Positions 1 through 9,714 of a DNA stretch of 64,000 nucleotides are shown here, piece by piece. This DNA comes from Caryophanales bacterium UBA1188 (GTDB taxonomy: Bacteria > Bacillota_I > Bacilli_A > Izemoplasmatales > UBA1188): NCBI GenBank assembly GCA_002310135.1, contig DBYK01000001.1:62001-126000 (forward strand), in the 5' to 3' direction. The position numbers and the translations under genes were made by a program. Positions within the stretch are counted from its first letter, which is position 1, and each line of letters opens with the position of its first letter. The notes beneath the pieces are model-generated. The model was not told the DNA's origin, searched no databases, and worked only from the letters and a program-made list of their open reading frames with translations.

Positions 1-953
1 TTGAACTCTTAGGAAATGAAAACAATAAAGAAAGAAATAAAGAAATCGTTGTGAATATCCTAGATCAATATGAAATAGCTCAAGATAAGATTCATAAGAT
101 GATAATCAATGATAAAGAAATCATCAAAGAACAGATGAATATAAAACTTATGAATACAGAAAGTATAGAATCTATCTCATCAAGTCAAAAAATAGAAAAT
201 GAACAGCTCAAAAACGCACTTTCTTATATAGAAGAAATAAATGAAACATTTAAATTAATTCTCGCATCTTTAAGTGTCAATTCTAATAACTATGACAGTG
301 AAGTTATAAATAATTACAAAACTCAATATTTAGATGTCTTAGAAAAACTTGATGAATCACTTAGAATTGAGGCTGACCCACATCTATATAAGATTAAAGA
401 AATCAATGAAAGATATAACGAAAATTATTATCTAAAGAAATATTTAGAATTAAATGATTCTCACATAAAGGCAGTCAATGACTTATATTCGAAGCTAATT
501 GATGACTATACTGATCTTGAAAATCAAAAATCTTCTTCTACTCAAGAAATTATGAATCAAGAGTTTATAGAAAAAACTAATAACGCAGTCAATCTATTCA
601 AAGATTCAATAATTAATAATATAGATTGTTTTAATAAAGATAAAGATTTGCTTCTAAAAAATTATGAAGAAGATATCAAAGAAACTGATAAACAATTAAT
701 TAAAGATATAGACCAAATATCAAAAGATAATTCTTTATTAAAAGAAAAGTATATATTGATTAAGAAAGATATAGATTCGATTGGAAAAAGCGATTTAAAA
801 TCTTTGACAAAACAATCAAAAAAAGACAGAAAGAAATATTCATTTGAATATGAAGCATTCGATTCTTCATACAAAGAAAAACTTAAAGAAAGTATTAAAG
901 AAATAGAAAATAAATATAAGAATCCAACTGTATATTTCTTATTAAAACATTAA
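1..953 (+). CDS. C-terminal part of a long coiled-coil protein (5' truncated by window)
   Basis: The frame is open from base 3 to the stop at 951-953, so the GTG at 51 is probably not the start; the protein continues past the left edge of the window. The visible 316 or so residues are highly charged, rich in K, E, D, N and I, with heptad-like hydrophobic spacing throughout. This indicates a long coiled coil. I see no membrane segment or catalytic motif. A strong terminator follows directly. The family is not recognised; a cytoskeletal or SMC-like structural role is possible but unsupported. Confidence 0.6.
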   Translation, partial: ELLGNENNKERNKEIVVNILDQYEIAQDKIHKMIINDKEIIKEQMNIKLMNTESIESISSSQKIENEQLKNALSYIEEINETFKLILASLSVNSNNYDSEVINNYKTQYLDVLEKLDESLRIEADPHLYKIKEINERYNENYYLKKYLELNDSHIKAVNDLYSKLIDDYTDLENQKSSSTQEIMNQEFIEKTNNAVNLFKDSIINNIDCFNKDKDLLLKNYEEDIKETDKQLIKDIDQISKDNSLLKEKYILIKKDIDSIGKSDLKSLTKQSKKDRKKYSFEYEAFDSSYKEKLKESIKEIENKYKNPTVYFLLKH

Positions 954-954
954 A

Positions 955-985
955 AAAATAGTCCCAAGAGAGGGACTATTTTTTT
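955..985 (+). terminator. Rho-independent terminator
   Basis: The arms AATAGTCCC and GGGACTATT enclose a 6-nt loop and are followed by a T run, directly after the stop codon at 953. Confidence 0.9.
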
Positions 986-1216
986 AGCTGTGATCAACAC
1001 CTTACCTAATAGACGACCATAGGTTGTCTACAATAAGAAACAAATTATGAATTAGGATTATAACATCAAATGAAATAATACACACAACATAATTATTATT
1101 CTATCAAAAAAATGTTTGGGGTCCTAAAAGATATAAGGTATTGACAATTTTATAATACCATACATCTTACATCTTCGCAAGTAATTTAATGAATTAAATT
1201 ATAGATGTGAAAAAAT
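986..1216. other. Intergenic region, 231 nt, no gene seen
   Basis: I see no reading frame with coding character. The only structure is a short imperfect inverted repeat at 1011-1029 (AGACGACC / GGTTGTCT around ATA). It lies between the ends of two convergent genes. Confidence 0.5.
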
Positions 1217-2230
1217 CTATGATTCAATATATGTTTCATAAAAATTTATGAATTTAGTCATAAATCCAAATTCATTTAGTAGTTCAAAGTTCATTGTATC
1301 TAAATGATTTTTATTCTCAAGTTCATTTAGTTCCACATATACAGAATTTGAGATTAATTCATCTTTTAAGCTTCTAGAATTCTCTATTGGAACTATTTCA
1401 TCGTTATCTCCATGGAATATAAGTGTAGGAAGAGCGCTTTCTCCATAATTGATTGGAGATACATCAATCAATCCATTAAACATATCAGCTGGAGTAGATG
1501 TATTTGTGGCTTTCATTGCGAGAAACATTACACCTTCAGTTGTACCAAGTTGTGGATAAAAAGATGACAAAAGGTTAGTTGCGATTTGTGAATATACTTC
1601 AAATTTCATATCAGTTGGGCCAGAAAGGCTATATACACAATCAACTTTAGCTAGAGTTTCATTGTTCTTCTTATAACCATAAAGAAGTGATAAATGTCCA
1701 CCAGCACTATGGCCTCCAATCATAACTTTTCCAAGTTCTAAATCATTATATTCAAGTAAAGCTTTAACATCTAAAAGGCAATTCTCAATATCATCTAACA
1801 TATCATAAATAGACGCAGAATCATTATCCATAGTTATAAGCCTATAATTCAGGTTTACAACACAACAAGCTTTATTATTTCTAAATAATTCTTTCGCAAT
1901 CTTTAAGACAAATGATGTATATGTTTCTTTTGATTCACTAATCCATGCGCCACCATGAATAAAAAGCACTGCGTTTAAAGTATCATATTCTTTATAATTA
2001 TTTGGGAAATAAATATCATAAGCAGTTAATGATTCGCTATCACCATATATCCTATGTCTAATGTATGAATAATCTTCTTCATCAACTATAGGTTTATATG
2101 TAGTTATATCGTTTGTAGGAGTTCTAGTCCATTTAGAAGTACTATCTACTGTAGTAGTTGTAGTTGTAGCACAAGAAGTAAGTAGAAAAATAGAAAGAAA
2201 TAAAAGAATACTAATTATCGTTTTCTTCAT
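1217..2230 (-). CDS. Secreted alpha/beta-hydrolase (esterase/carboxylesterase) lipoprotein
   Basis: The protein is 337 aa from the ATG at 2230. This start puts a lipoprotein signal peptide (MKKTIIS..FLLTSC, lipid-attached Cys at residue 20) at the N-terminus; upstream in-frame ATGs would bury it. The esterase/lipase-type fold is shown by an HGGAW oxyanion-hole motif near residue 102, the nucleophile elbow GHSAGG (Ser about 185), HGDNDEIVP supplying the acid, and a late NKNHLD histidine. A threonine-rich linker follows the Cys. It is probably anchored outside the membrane and cleaves an ester in the diet or envelope; the substrate is unknown. It overlaps the preceding membrane-protein gene by about 20 nt, so it is the last gene of the glycogen operon. 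Confidence 0.8.
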   Translation of the reverse strand: MKKTIISILLFLSIFLLTSCATTTTTTVDSTSKWTRTPTNDITTYKPIVDEEDYSYIRHRIYGDSESLTAYDIYFPNNYKEYDTLNAVLFIHGGAWISESKETYTSFVLKIAKELFRNNKACCVVNLNYRLITMDNDSASIYDMLDDIENCLLDVKALLEYNDLELGKVMIGGHSAGGHLSLLYGYKKNNETLAKVDCVYSLSGPTDMKFEVYSQIATNLLSSFYPQLGTTEGVMFLAMKATNTSTPADMFNGLIDVSPINYGESALPTLIFHGDNDEIVPIENSRSLKDELISNSVYVELNELENKNHLDTMNFELLNEFGFMTKFINFYETYIES

Positions 2231-3047
2231 CATCGACATTATCGTCACTCTTAGAGAAGAGATCTTCAGTATTATCAACTGAATTTTCTTCTATTTTTTC
2301 AATTTGTGCGTTCTTTTCTTCTTCTATTCTTTTTTGTTCTGCTTCTATTCTTATTCTTTCTTCTTCACTCTTTTTAAATCTATAGCCTACTGGGTCAAGC
2401 ATGAATTCTTCTCTTTCAGCGCTTATTCTTCGAACTGTTTCATCGAATTCATCATGCATTATAGTTTTATAATCGAACTCAAGACCTAAATAAATATAAG
2501 GCATAGTTTCTTTTAATTCATCCATCACATGATCATTTCCATCAACTGTCTTAAAGAAAGTAAAACCATATAATTTATGTTTATCATAGAATACAATGCC
2601 ATTGCCATTGTATTCATAAGCCCAAACGATAGATGCTTTTTCTAAGATAAAGAATGATGCTTGAGTTAGACCAATTATGAAATGCTCAGTCATAAGTAGA
2701 GGGTTGTCCGCATTTAATTTATTTAAGACATCTGCCTCTAGAAGTTCTTGGTCATATAAAGATGGATCAATTCCATCTTCAATTAAAGCCTTATACATTG
2801 GAAAATTTTTAGGTTTGAATATATATTTATATAATTCAAGTAAATCTTTTAATCTTCTAAATGAGAATATCAAAAGAAGGGCACCAATTACAATCCAAAA
2901 AATACCATAGTCATTAACCTGTGATACTAAAAAATAGATGCCAAATCCAATAACGACAAATGGAACAATCATAACTATGATGCCTAATATTCCATAAAAG
3001 GAAAACGCAACTTTTTTATGTCCTTTTTTAATTAATGATTCTAACAT
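2211..3047 (-). CDS. Membrane protein with two N-terminal helices and a cytosolic acidic tail
   Basis: The protein is 278 aa. Two hydrophobic helices lie near residues 15-65. They are followed by a soluble alpha/beta-looking region and then a charged, E/K-rich helical tail that ends in an acidic stretch (DDEENDN). I cannot assign a family. It starts 2 nt after the glgC stop and overlaps the downstream esterase gene, so it belongs to the same operon; no functional link to glycogen can be read from the sequence. Confidence 0.6.
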   Translation of the reverse strand: MLESLIKKGHKKVAFSFYGILGIIVMIVPFVVIGFGIYFLVSQVNDYGIFWIVIGALLLIFSFRRLKDLLELYKYIFKPKNFPMYKALIEDGIDPSLYDQELLEADVLNKLNADNPLLMTEHFIIGLTQASFFILEKASIVWAYEYNGNGIVFYDKHKLYGFTFFKTVDGNDHVMDELKETMPYIYLGLEFDYKTIMHDEFDETVRRISAEREEFMLDPVGYRFKKSEEERIRIEAEQKRIEEEKNAQIEKIEENSVDNTEDLFSKSDDNVDDEENDN

Positions 3048-3049
3048 AA

Positions 3050-4297
3050 CTACCTCTTTTCTTTAACTAGAGTTTCTCCAGATTCAATTTTACCATCTTC
3101 AAATTTATCGAATTTTACACCAGAGAAAATTCTAACATTTTTACCAACTCTAAAATTCTTTGGAATCTTTATTCCTTTTCCAAGAACTGTAATACCACTC
3201 TTTAATAGATCAGGTCTTTCTTTATTTGGAATATTATCAAAGTCACCTATTACAGCATTTTCTCCAATAACACAGTTCTTATCTATGATTGCATTTTCAA
3301 TATGAGCATTAGCCTCAATCACAGTATTATTTAAGATTACAGAATTTTTAACTACTGCAGTAGGATGAACTACAACACCAGGAGATATTACACTTCTATA
3401 AACTTCACCAGCGATGATTGAGCCATTTGAAAGTAATGCTTGTCTAATCACAGCTTTACTTCCAATCTTTACTGCAGGCATCTCTTCACTTCTTGTGTAT
3501 ATTTTCCAGTTAGGATCATACATATCGAGTTGAATTTTATCCACAGTTTCAATTAATTCAAGATTAGCTTCAAGATATGAATCATATGTCCCAACATCTT
3601 TCCAATAATCGAAGAATTTATATGCATAAACATCTCCATCCCCAATTAGTGATGGAATGATATGCATTCCGAAATCTAAATCTTTTATATCATCATTTGA
3701 TTCTAAAATTTCAATTAGTTTTTCTCTATTGAAAACATAAATGCCCATAGATGCAAGATCGCTCTTTGGTTCTTTTGGTTTTTCAACAAATCTTTCAACT
3801 TTGGAATTCTTATCCGCTTCCATTATTCCAAATCTAGATGCTTCTTCAAGTGGAACTACCTTACATGCGATAGTGAGTTCAGCATTATGTTCCTTATGGA
3901 AATCGATTAGTTTCCTGTAATCCATCTTGTATATATGGTCTCCAGATAAAATTAAGACATATTTCGCTCTTGATTGATACAAAATATGCATATTCTTTCT
4001 GATCGAATCAGCGGTTCCATTATACCAAGATTCATGTGGTTGAAGTAGAGTAATGTGGGAATCACGTCTATCCATATCCCATGGTTTTCCAGCACCTATA
4101 TGTTCATTTAATGATAGAGGTAGGTATTGTGTTAAGATTGCGACATCATAAATGCCCGAATTAGAACAATTCGATAAAGCGAAATCAATTATTCTAAATT
4201 TTCCTGCGAATGGTACAGAAGGTTTAACTCTCTTCTCAGATAATATATCAAGTCTTGAGCCTCTTCCTCCCGCTAAAATCAAAGCTAATGTTTCCAT
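3050..4297 (-). CDS. glgC: Glucose-1-phosphate adenylyltransferase (ADP-glucose pyrophosphorylase)
   Basis: The protein is 415 aa, the usual length for bacterial GlgC. It makes ADP-glucose from ATP and glucose-1-phosphate, the committed step of glycogen synthesis. The N-terminal nucleotidyltransferase signature LILAGGRGSRL (residues 6-16) is present, followed by KPSVPFAGKFRIIDF, WYNGTADSIRKN (91-102), SGDHIYKMDY (118-127) and the EKP motif near residue 172. The C-terminal third shows the hexapeptide repeats of a left-handed beta helix. The ATG is preceded by AAAGGAG. It lies 10 nt after glgA in the same operon; no glgB, glgD or glgP is visible in the window. Confidence 0.97.
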   Translation of the reverse strand: METLALILAGGRGSRLDILSEKRVKPSVPFAGKFRIIDFALSNCSNSGIYDVAILTQYLPLSLNEHIGAGKPWDMDRRDSHITLLQPHESWYNGTADSIRKNMHILYQSRAKYVLILSGDHIYKMDYRKLIDFHKEHNAELTIACKVVPLEEASRFGIMEADKNSKVERFVEKPKEPKSDLASMGIYVFNREKLIEILESNDDIKDLDFGMHIIPSLIGDGDVYAYKFFDYWKDVGTYDSYLEANLELIETVDKIQLDMYDPNWKIYTRSEEMPAVKIGSKAVIRQALLSNGSIIAGEVYRSVISPGVVVHPTAVVKNSVILNNTVIEANAHIENAIIDKNCVIGENAVIGDFDNIPNKERPDLLKSGITVLGKGIKIPKNFRVGKNVRIFSGVKFDKFEDGKIESGETLVKEKR

Positions 4298-4307
4298 ATT
4301 TTCTCCT

Positions 4308-5744
4308 TTATAATGACTTTACTTTTTTATATAAATCTAAATATTTGATTGCTGAAGCTTTAAAACTGTAATCTGAATTCATCGCATTTTTAACGAGTAA
4401 ATTCCTATTCTTTTTTCTCTTAATTTTATCTAGTGCATATCTAATTGTATACATCATATCGTGAGCGTTGAAATTAGTAAATGAGAAACCATTTCCTTTC
4501 ATTTCATATTCATTGAATGGTTCTACTGAATCTTTTAAGCCACCTGTTTCTCTAACTATTGGTAGAGTTCCATATTTAAGCGCAATCATCTGGCCTAAGC
4601 CACATGGTTCAAATGCACTAGGCATCAAAAATAAGTCAGATGCTGCATACACAATATGAGCTAATTCATCTGAATAGCCATTATAGAATTTAACTCTATC
4701 TTTATATCTACATTCAAGACCATAAAAGAAATCTTCAAACTGTCTTTCGCCATTTCCGAGTATGAAGAAATTGAATGGTCTTTTATCATCATTAATCATC
4801 TCATCTATTACTCTAACTATCAAATCTAAACCTTTTTGTTTAGTTAGTCTTGAGACAATAGACATAAGTGGATAATCATTATTAAAAGTAATATTCATTC
4901 TCTTATTCAATTCTTCTTTCGCAAGAAGTTTACCTTCTTTGTAAGTTGAATATGAATATTTCATTGGAATGATTCCATCCTTTTTAGGATTGAAAATATT
5001 ATAATCAATTCCATTCAATATTCCAGAAAATAATCCTTTATTATAAACTTCATTTAACGCATCTTTTAGTCCCATTGCGAAATAATCGCTTGATAAGAGT
5101 TCATTTTTGTACTGTTCTGAGACTGTGTTAACGCTATCCGCATTTAAAATAGCGCATTTCATAATATTCATATTACCGTTTAATTCCATTGTTGAATCAA
5201 ATGGTAAATTAAATATTTGTGCGAAGCCTTTATCGCATTCACCTTGGTATAAAATATTGTGAATAGTAAATACAGTCTTAATATTCCTAATCTCAGCCGA
5301 ATCATTATTTTTAATGAGATATGGAATCATCCCTGTATGCCAATCGTTCGCATTCAAAATATCAACTTTAAAATCTTTAAAATGTTTTATGGCTTCAACT
5401 ATAGCGATTTCAAAGAACGCCCATCTATCGTATTCATCAGAAAAACCATAAACTTTATCTCTTCCGAAGTATTTCTCATTATCAATGAAATAGTATTTCA
5501 CTTTATTATATTTGAGTTCAAACAAGCCAACATATTCACTAGCTTGGCCAACTTTTACATAAAAATATTCAAGAAATTTTATCTTTTCCAGTAATTCTCT
5601 TTTAATAGTTTTATATTTTGGAAGAATTACTCTCGCATCTTCACCTAATGAATTTAGTTCATTAGGAAGGCTGCCAAGGACATCGCCAAGTCCCCCAATT
5701 TTAACAAATGGAAAGCATTCAACTCCTGCGAACAATATATTCAT
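4308..5744 (-). CDS. glgA: Glycogen synthase (ADP-glucose type, GT5)
   Basis: The protein is 478 aa, typical of GlgA. It transfers glucose from ADP-glucose to the growing alpha-1,4-glucan. The N-terminal ADP-glucose-binding motif is KIGGLGDVLGSLP (16-28; KTGGL is the commoner form), followed by NANDWHTGMIPYL and the C-terminal GT-B motif PSAFEPCGLGQMIALKYGTLPIV and RETGGLKD with the conserved Glu. The start has a good Shine-Dalgarno sequence (AAAGGGG). The gene sits between the TSCPD gene (15 nt upstream) and glgC (10 nt downstream). Confidence 0.97.
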   Translation of the reverse strand: MNILFAGVECFPFVKIGGLGDVLGSLPNELNSLGEDARVILPKYKTIKRELLEKIKFLEYFYVKVGQASEYVGLFELKYNKVKYYFIDNEKYFGRDKVYGFSDEYDRWAFFEIAIVEAIKHFKDFKVDILNANDWHTGMIPYLIKNNDSAEIRNIKTVFTIHNILYQGECDKGFAQIFNLPFDSTMELNGNMNIMKCAILNADSVNTVSEQYKNELLSSDYFAMGLKDALNEVYNKGLFSGILNGIDYNIFNPKKDGIIPMKYSYSTYKEGKLLAKEELNKRMNITFNNDYPLMSIVSRLTKQKGLDLIVRVIDEMINDDKRPFNFFILGNGERQFEDFFYGLECRYKDRVKFYNGYSDELAHIVYAASDLFLMPSAFEPCGLGQMIALKYGTLPIVRETGGLKDSVEPFNEYEMKGNGFSFTNFNAHDMMYTIRYALDKIKRKKNRNLLVKNAMNSDYSFKASAIKYLDLYKKVKSL

Positions 5745-5759
5745 ATATTTACCCCTTTA

Positions 5760-6008
5760 TTAAACCGCTTCTTCTAGTGCTTTACTGAATTGATCAGCAC
5801 ATGAAGTTTGTCTATAACCACAAGTATTTCCTTTTAAGATTTCAATAACTTTATCTTTATCCATCCCCTCTACAAGTTTAGAGATAGCTTTTAAGTTGCC
5901 ATTACAACCTCTTAAAAATACTACATTATGAATCTTGTTGTTATCGTCTATATCAAAATCAACCTGTATAGAACATACATCTTTAGGATAATAAGTATAA
6001 TGTTTCAT
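5760..6008 (-). CDS. TSCPD-domain protein, TIGR03905 type
   Basis: The protein is 82 aa. The pattern matches the small TIGR03905 family, which resembles the C-terminal TSCPD domain of some ribonucleotide reductases: FLRGCNGNLKAI, GMDKDKVIEILKGNTCG and TSCADQ (usually TSCPDQ). The cysteines at GCNGN, NTCGY and TSCAD are conserved family positions and may bind metal. The biochemical role is not known. The start overlaps the ATPase stop in ATGA, and GAGGAGG precedes it, so translation is coupled. Confidence 0.85.
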   Translation of the reverse strand: MKHYTYYPKDVCSIQVDFDIDDNNKIHNVVFLRGCNGNLKAISKLVEGMDKDKVIEILKGNTCGYRQTSCADQFSKALEEAV

Positions 6009-8443
6009 TGTGTTTTCCTCCTCAGATTTTTAAATTTTATTATTGATAAAACTCCATGAATTATAATTGATGATAAAATCAATATTCCAATTATCAAATA
6101 TGAAGTTTTATCTAGTATTAAAGTACCATTTGGATTTAGTCCATAGTGGAAGAAATCTGCCCCATATACATTGAATGTATAATATGAAAAGAGTGGGCAA
6201 ATTGTGATTAATACAAAGGTTAGAATAATAGTCGTTAATCTAAGCTTTGTAAATGGGATTGAAATATAGAAAAGTATTAAGAAGAATGAATAAGTTGAAA
6301 CTAGTAATGATACATTAGTTTCAATTTCTTGACTTAATCCATACATAGGTGATAAGAACCTTATTAGTAGTAAATCTATAAACACTACTATTGCACCTGG
6401 TATAGATTTTTTAAATATATTCTTGATAAATTTACCACTTATAACGCTATAATTAGCTTCCAAAGCTAAAGCTAGAGATGGTATACCTATAATAAAGGTT
6501 TCAATAATCATTAGTTGTGATGGTTGTCTAAATGGACTTGTAAACTCTAAACTAGGTTTAATGAAGAATAGTGCTACTGCAGTTAAATTGATAAGTACCA
6601 TCAGAATTGTTTTAGATAAAAATAGTGAAGCACTTCTTTCTATATTGTTTATAACTCTTCTTCCTTCATTCACAACTTTAGGTAAGGATAGGAAGTTAGA
6701 ATCGAGGAGAACTAAGTGAGCAACAGTTCTAACTGCCTCACTTCCTGATGCCATAGCTATAGAACAATCAGCTTCTTTAAGTGCTAATATATCATTTACA
6801 CCATCACCCGTCATCGCAACTTTATGCCCATCTTTCTTAAGAGCTTCCACAAGCAGTTTTTTCTGCTGTGGCCTAACTCTACCAAAGATTGTGTATTTTG
6901 ATGCAATATCATCAATTTCTTCATCTTTAACTTCATCTAGTGAAATATATTTATCATAATTTGGTACACCCGCAACTTTTGCTATAGCTGAAACAGTTAT
7001 TGGATTATCACCACTAATTATTTTTATATCAACGCCATTTCTTGCGAATTCTTCTATTGTTTCTTTAGCGCCTTCTCTTATGTGATCTCTGATTATTAAT
7101 AAAGCTACAAGTTCAAAATTACCTTTAATCATATTATCTTGGATTTTAGATGTGGTCCTACAAAGAGCGAGTACACGATTACCTTGATATGATTTAGAAT
7201 TGATTAATTTATAATTTGGATCTGTTTTTCTAAATTTGATCAATACATCTGGAGCACCAAGAACAAATGTTCCAATAGATTCAAAAGTAACTGCGCTATA
7301 TTTATTTGTCGAATTGAAATTTAAGATTTGTTTAGTTTTATAAAAGAGTGAATCTCCATATTTCTCAAGAAGCGCTTTTGCGGTTTGATTGTTGTTCTTT
7401 AAAACAGAATTCATAGATGAAATTATTTCTAAAATTTGATATTTTGAATTGATTATTATCAAATCTTCGACCTTCATAGTTCCATCTGTGATAGTCCCTG
7501 TTTTATCTAAACATAAAGTATCTACTCTCGCTAATTGTTCAATACAATATAGTTCTTGAACAACTGTTTTACTTCTCGCAAGATTGATAACTGATGCCGC
7601 AAGTGAAACACTAGTTAAAAGGAAAAGACCATAAGGAATCATTCCATTTATGGCACTCACAAGTCCTAAGACTAATTCTCTTGTTACATTTAAGAATAAG
7701 AAATTGTCTGATTGGTATTGAGAATATCCTTTATAAATAAAGAATAAGATTATTGATAAAGGAACTAAACAGATTGAAATTGTAGTAATAATTTTGTTTA
7801 ATGAACCCATTATTTCTGATTTAGGTTTAGAATATTTAGTTGCTTGGCTGGATAATTGTTCAATAAAATTATCTTTCCCAACATGAATTACTTGGGCTCT
7901 TGCTTCCCCACTTACAACAAAACTTCCAGAATAGAGTTCATCACCTTTTTTCTTTAGTACATCATCAGATTCACCAGTAATTGTCGATTCATTGACATAC
8001 ATTTCACCCTCAAGTACTTTTGAATCTGCAGGAATTAATTTATTAGCTTCAAGAACTATTACATCATCAAGGACGATTTCTGAGGTTGGAATTTCACTAA
8101 CTGATAAATTTCTTAAAACTTTGATTTTTGATTCATTGAAGATAATCAATTTATCAACAGTTCTTTTCGCTTTGATTTCTTGAACGATACCAATAATTAA
8201 ATTTAAAAGAGCAATAACAATGAACATTAAATTAGAGATATCTCCAACACTCTTGATTGTTGGGATAACTAAAATTGCCATCACTAAAATAACAAGGTTA
8301 AAAACAGAAAGAAGGTTGTTTAAGAATATTTCTTTATAACTTTTAGTTTTTCTGTTTGGAGTCTTATTTATTTGTCCTTTTTTAATTCTTTCTTCTATCT
8401 CTTCATTTGATAGACCGAAAATAATATCATCCTTTATAAGCAT
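6005..8443 (-). CDS. Cation-translocating P-type ATPase (CtpE-like)
   Basis: The protein is 812 aa. All P-type ATPase hallmarks are present: TGES (156-159) in the actuator domain, the phosphorylated Asp in DKTGT (Asp 313), a nucleotide-binding domain, and MTGDGVND in the hinge, with about ten membrane helices. The M4 region GMIPYGLFLLTSVSLAASV resembles the CtpE-like group, some members of which move Ca2+; that group, as I remember it, usually has MIPEGL, so the Tyr is notable. No N-terminal metal-binding domain is seen. It is the first gene of the operon. An extended -10 box lies just before the ATG and there is no Shine-Dalgarno sequence. Confidence 0.9.
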   Translation of the reverse strand: MLIKDDIIFGLSNEEIEERIKKGQINKTPNRKTKSYKEIFLNNLLSVFNLVILVMAILVIPTIKSVGDISNLMFIVIALLNLIIGIVQEIKAKRTVDKLIIFNESKIKVLRNLSVSEIPTSEIVLDDVIVLEANKLIPADSKVLEGEMYVNESTITGESDDVLKKKGDELYSGSFVVSGEARAQVIHVGKDNFIEQLSSQATKYSKPKSEIMGSLNKIITTISICLVPLSIILFFIYKGYSQYQSDNFLFLNVTRELVLGLVSAINGMIPYGLFLLTSVSLAASVINLARSKTVVQELYCIEQLARVDTLCLDKTGTITDGTMKVEDLIIINSKYQILEIISSMNSVLKNNNQTAKALLEKYGDSLFYKTKQILNFNSTNKYSAVTFESIGTFVLGAPDVLIKFRKTDPNYKLINSKSYQGNRVLALCRTTSKIQDNMIKGNFELVALLIIRDHIREGAKETIEEFARNGVDIKIISGDNPITVSAIAKVAGVPNYDKYISLDEVKDEEIDDIASKYTIFGRVRPQQKKLLVEALKKDGHKVAMTGDGVNDILALKEADCSIAMASGSEAVRTVAHLVLLDSNFLSLPKVVNEGRRVINNIERSASLFLSKTILMVLINLTAVALFFIKPSLEFTSPFRQPSQLMIIETFIIGIPSLALALEANYSVISGKFIKNIFKKSIPGAIVVFIDLLLIRFLSPMYGLSQEIETNVSLLVSTYSFFLILFYISIPFTKLRLTTIILTFVLITICPLFSYYTFNVYGADFFHYGLNPNGTLILDKTSYLIIGILILSSIIIHGVLSIIKFKNLRRKTQ

Positions 8444-8452
8444 TCTATTTAT

Positions 8453-8461
8453 ATTTTAGCA
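8453..8461 (-). promoter_or_regulatory. Extended -10 promoter of the P-type ATPase operon
   Basis: On the minus strand TGcTAAAAT (extended -10) ends 9 nt before the ATG at 8443. The predicted transcript would carry about 2-3 nt of leader and no ribosome-binding site. The -35 region is weak, as is common with an extended -10. Confidence 0.6.
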
Positions 8462-8480
8462 TATAAATAGTTTTTGATAT

Positions 8481-8505
8481 AAAAAAGAGGAGCATTTTAC
8501 TCCTC
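8481..8505 (-). terminator. Rho-independent terminator after the acyltransferase gene
   Basis: Minus-strand arms GAGGAG and CTCCTC enclose a 7-nt loop, followed by a T run. Confidence 0.85.
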
Positions 8506-8526
8506 AATATGGATTAGTTGATTTAA

Positions 8527-9714
8527 CTAATTATTAATTTCTTTTAGTTTGTTTAAATAATTCCAATATAGGATTACTCTTCTTGAATTCTTAGTGTAGA
8601 TTCTATAAGTCATCTTTGGCGTTGGAATTTCAAATGATTTATTCAGTGTGATGACATAATTTATGACAGTATCGTTCGGAATAATCAAGGAATCATTACT
8701 ATTATTATCTTTTAAGATAGCTTTTTCTTTATCCATAATAACTTTGCCATCACTATAGAGCGAAATCTCATTAAAGTTTTCATCGATATAGACTATTCTT
8801 GCGTCATCTTCAAGTACTAAATCGTCTGATGCAAGTTCATCAATTTTAGTATCATTAAATTCAAATAAATCTTTTAAATCTTTAAAATAAGGATTTGGTT
8901 CAAATTCATAGCCTTCATTTTTAAAATCTAAGCTGAGATCACAACACGTACATCCAATATGTCTTTTATCTGTCTCAAGAGATAATAGCGAATTACATTT
9001 TGGACAATTGATAATGATATTTTCAAGGCCAGAAGCCCTATTTTTACTGATGAATTTATAATCTTTGTGATCTCTAATTAAACTCAAATCATCAACTTTA
9101 TTATATGCATCTTTGATGATTGTATTTATTTCATCTAATGAATAATTCTCTATCTCTTCACTCTTAAATAATAATTCTATAGAAGCCTCAATTCTTCCTC
9201 TTTTGAAACTTCTATTCCATTTAGGACTAGATAAATATGCACCTTTAGGATTTATAAAATACACATTAGGTTTATATAATTTAATCAATTTATCAAGACC
9301 AGTTGGAAGAGGTAAATTCTTAGAATATATACTCATCTGGCCCTCAGGAAACATCAAAACGTTATCACCATTTTTAAAACAATCACTCATAAGAAGAATG
9401 CTTCTTCTATCACTTCTATATTGATCTTTAGGAATGGTACCAAGTATATTTAAAAGAGGTACTAATCTTTTATCTCTATACCAATAAGTTGTCGATACAA
9501 CATGACATCTTTTTGGATATACAAGATATGGGATTGTTAAAAAATCAAAATATGATCTATGAGGTGCGATAAGTAGTGACCCATTTCTAATCTTGATTTT
9601 GTTCTTTGTGAATTTATATTTTATTTTTAAGAATAGAATAACTAGTGGAGCTATTAAATAGTACATAAAGAAACTAGGTTTTCTAATTCTTCTTTTAGTT
9701 TTTTTCATACTCAT
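8527..9714 (-). CDS. plsC: 1-acyl-sn-glycerol-3-phosphate acyltransferase with C-terminal zinc ribbon
   Basis: The protein is 395 aa, far longer than the 200-250 aa of usual PlsC. The N-terminal half holds a membrane helix, the catalytic HRSYFD motif (His 52, Asp 57) and FPEGQMS (residues 122-128), which define lysophosphatidate acyltransferases of membrane lipid synthesis. The C-terminal half is an added domain starting near residue 230 with CPKCNS and CTCCDL, a likely zinc ribbon, then a beta-rich tail. The function of the extension is unknown. The start overlaps the stop of the upstream permease gene (ATGA); a second ATG at 9708 is possible. Confidence 0.85.
   Translation of the reverse strand: MSMKKTKRRIRKPSFFMYYLIAPLVILFLKIKYKFTKNKIKIRNGSLLIAPHRSYFDFLTIPYLVYPKRCHVVSTTYWYRDKRLVPLLNILGTIPKDQYRSDRRSILLMSDCFKNGDNVLMFPEGQMSIYSKNLPLPTGLDKLIKLYKPNVYFINPKGAYLSSPKWNRSFKRGRIEASIELLFKSEEIENYSLDEINTIIKDAYNKVDDLSLIRDHKDYKFISKNRASGLENIIINCPKCNSLLSLETDKRHIGCTCCDLSLDFKNEGYEFEPNPYFKDLKDLFEFNDTKIDELASDDLVLEDDARIVYIDENFNEISLYSDGKVIMDKEKAILKDNNSNDSLIIPNDTVINYVITLNKSFEIPTPKMTYRIYTKNSRRVILYWNYLNKLKEINN

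Noticed and set aside
1141..1156. TTGACA followed by TATAAT
   Set aside because: The spacing is only 4 nt, so it cannot be a sigma-A promoter.
6005..9714. TGA read as tryptophan, as in Mycoplasma
   Set aside because: TGA ends genes in ATGA overlaps with clear downstream starts (6005-6008, 9711-9714), and Trp is written TGG.
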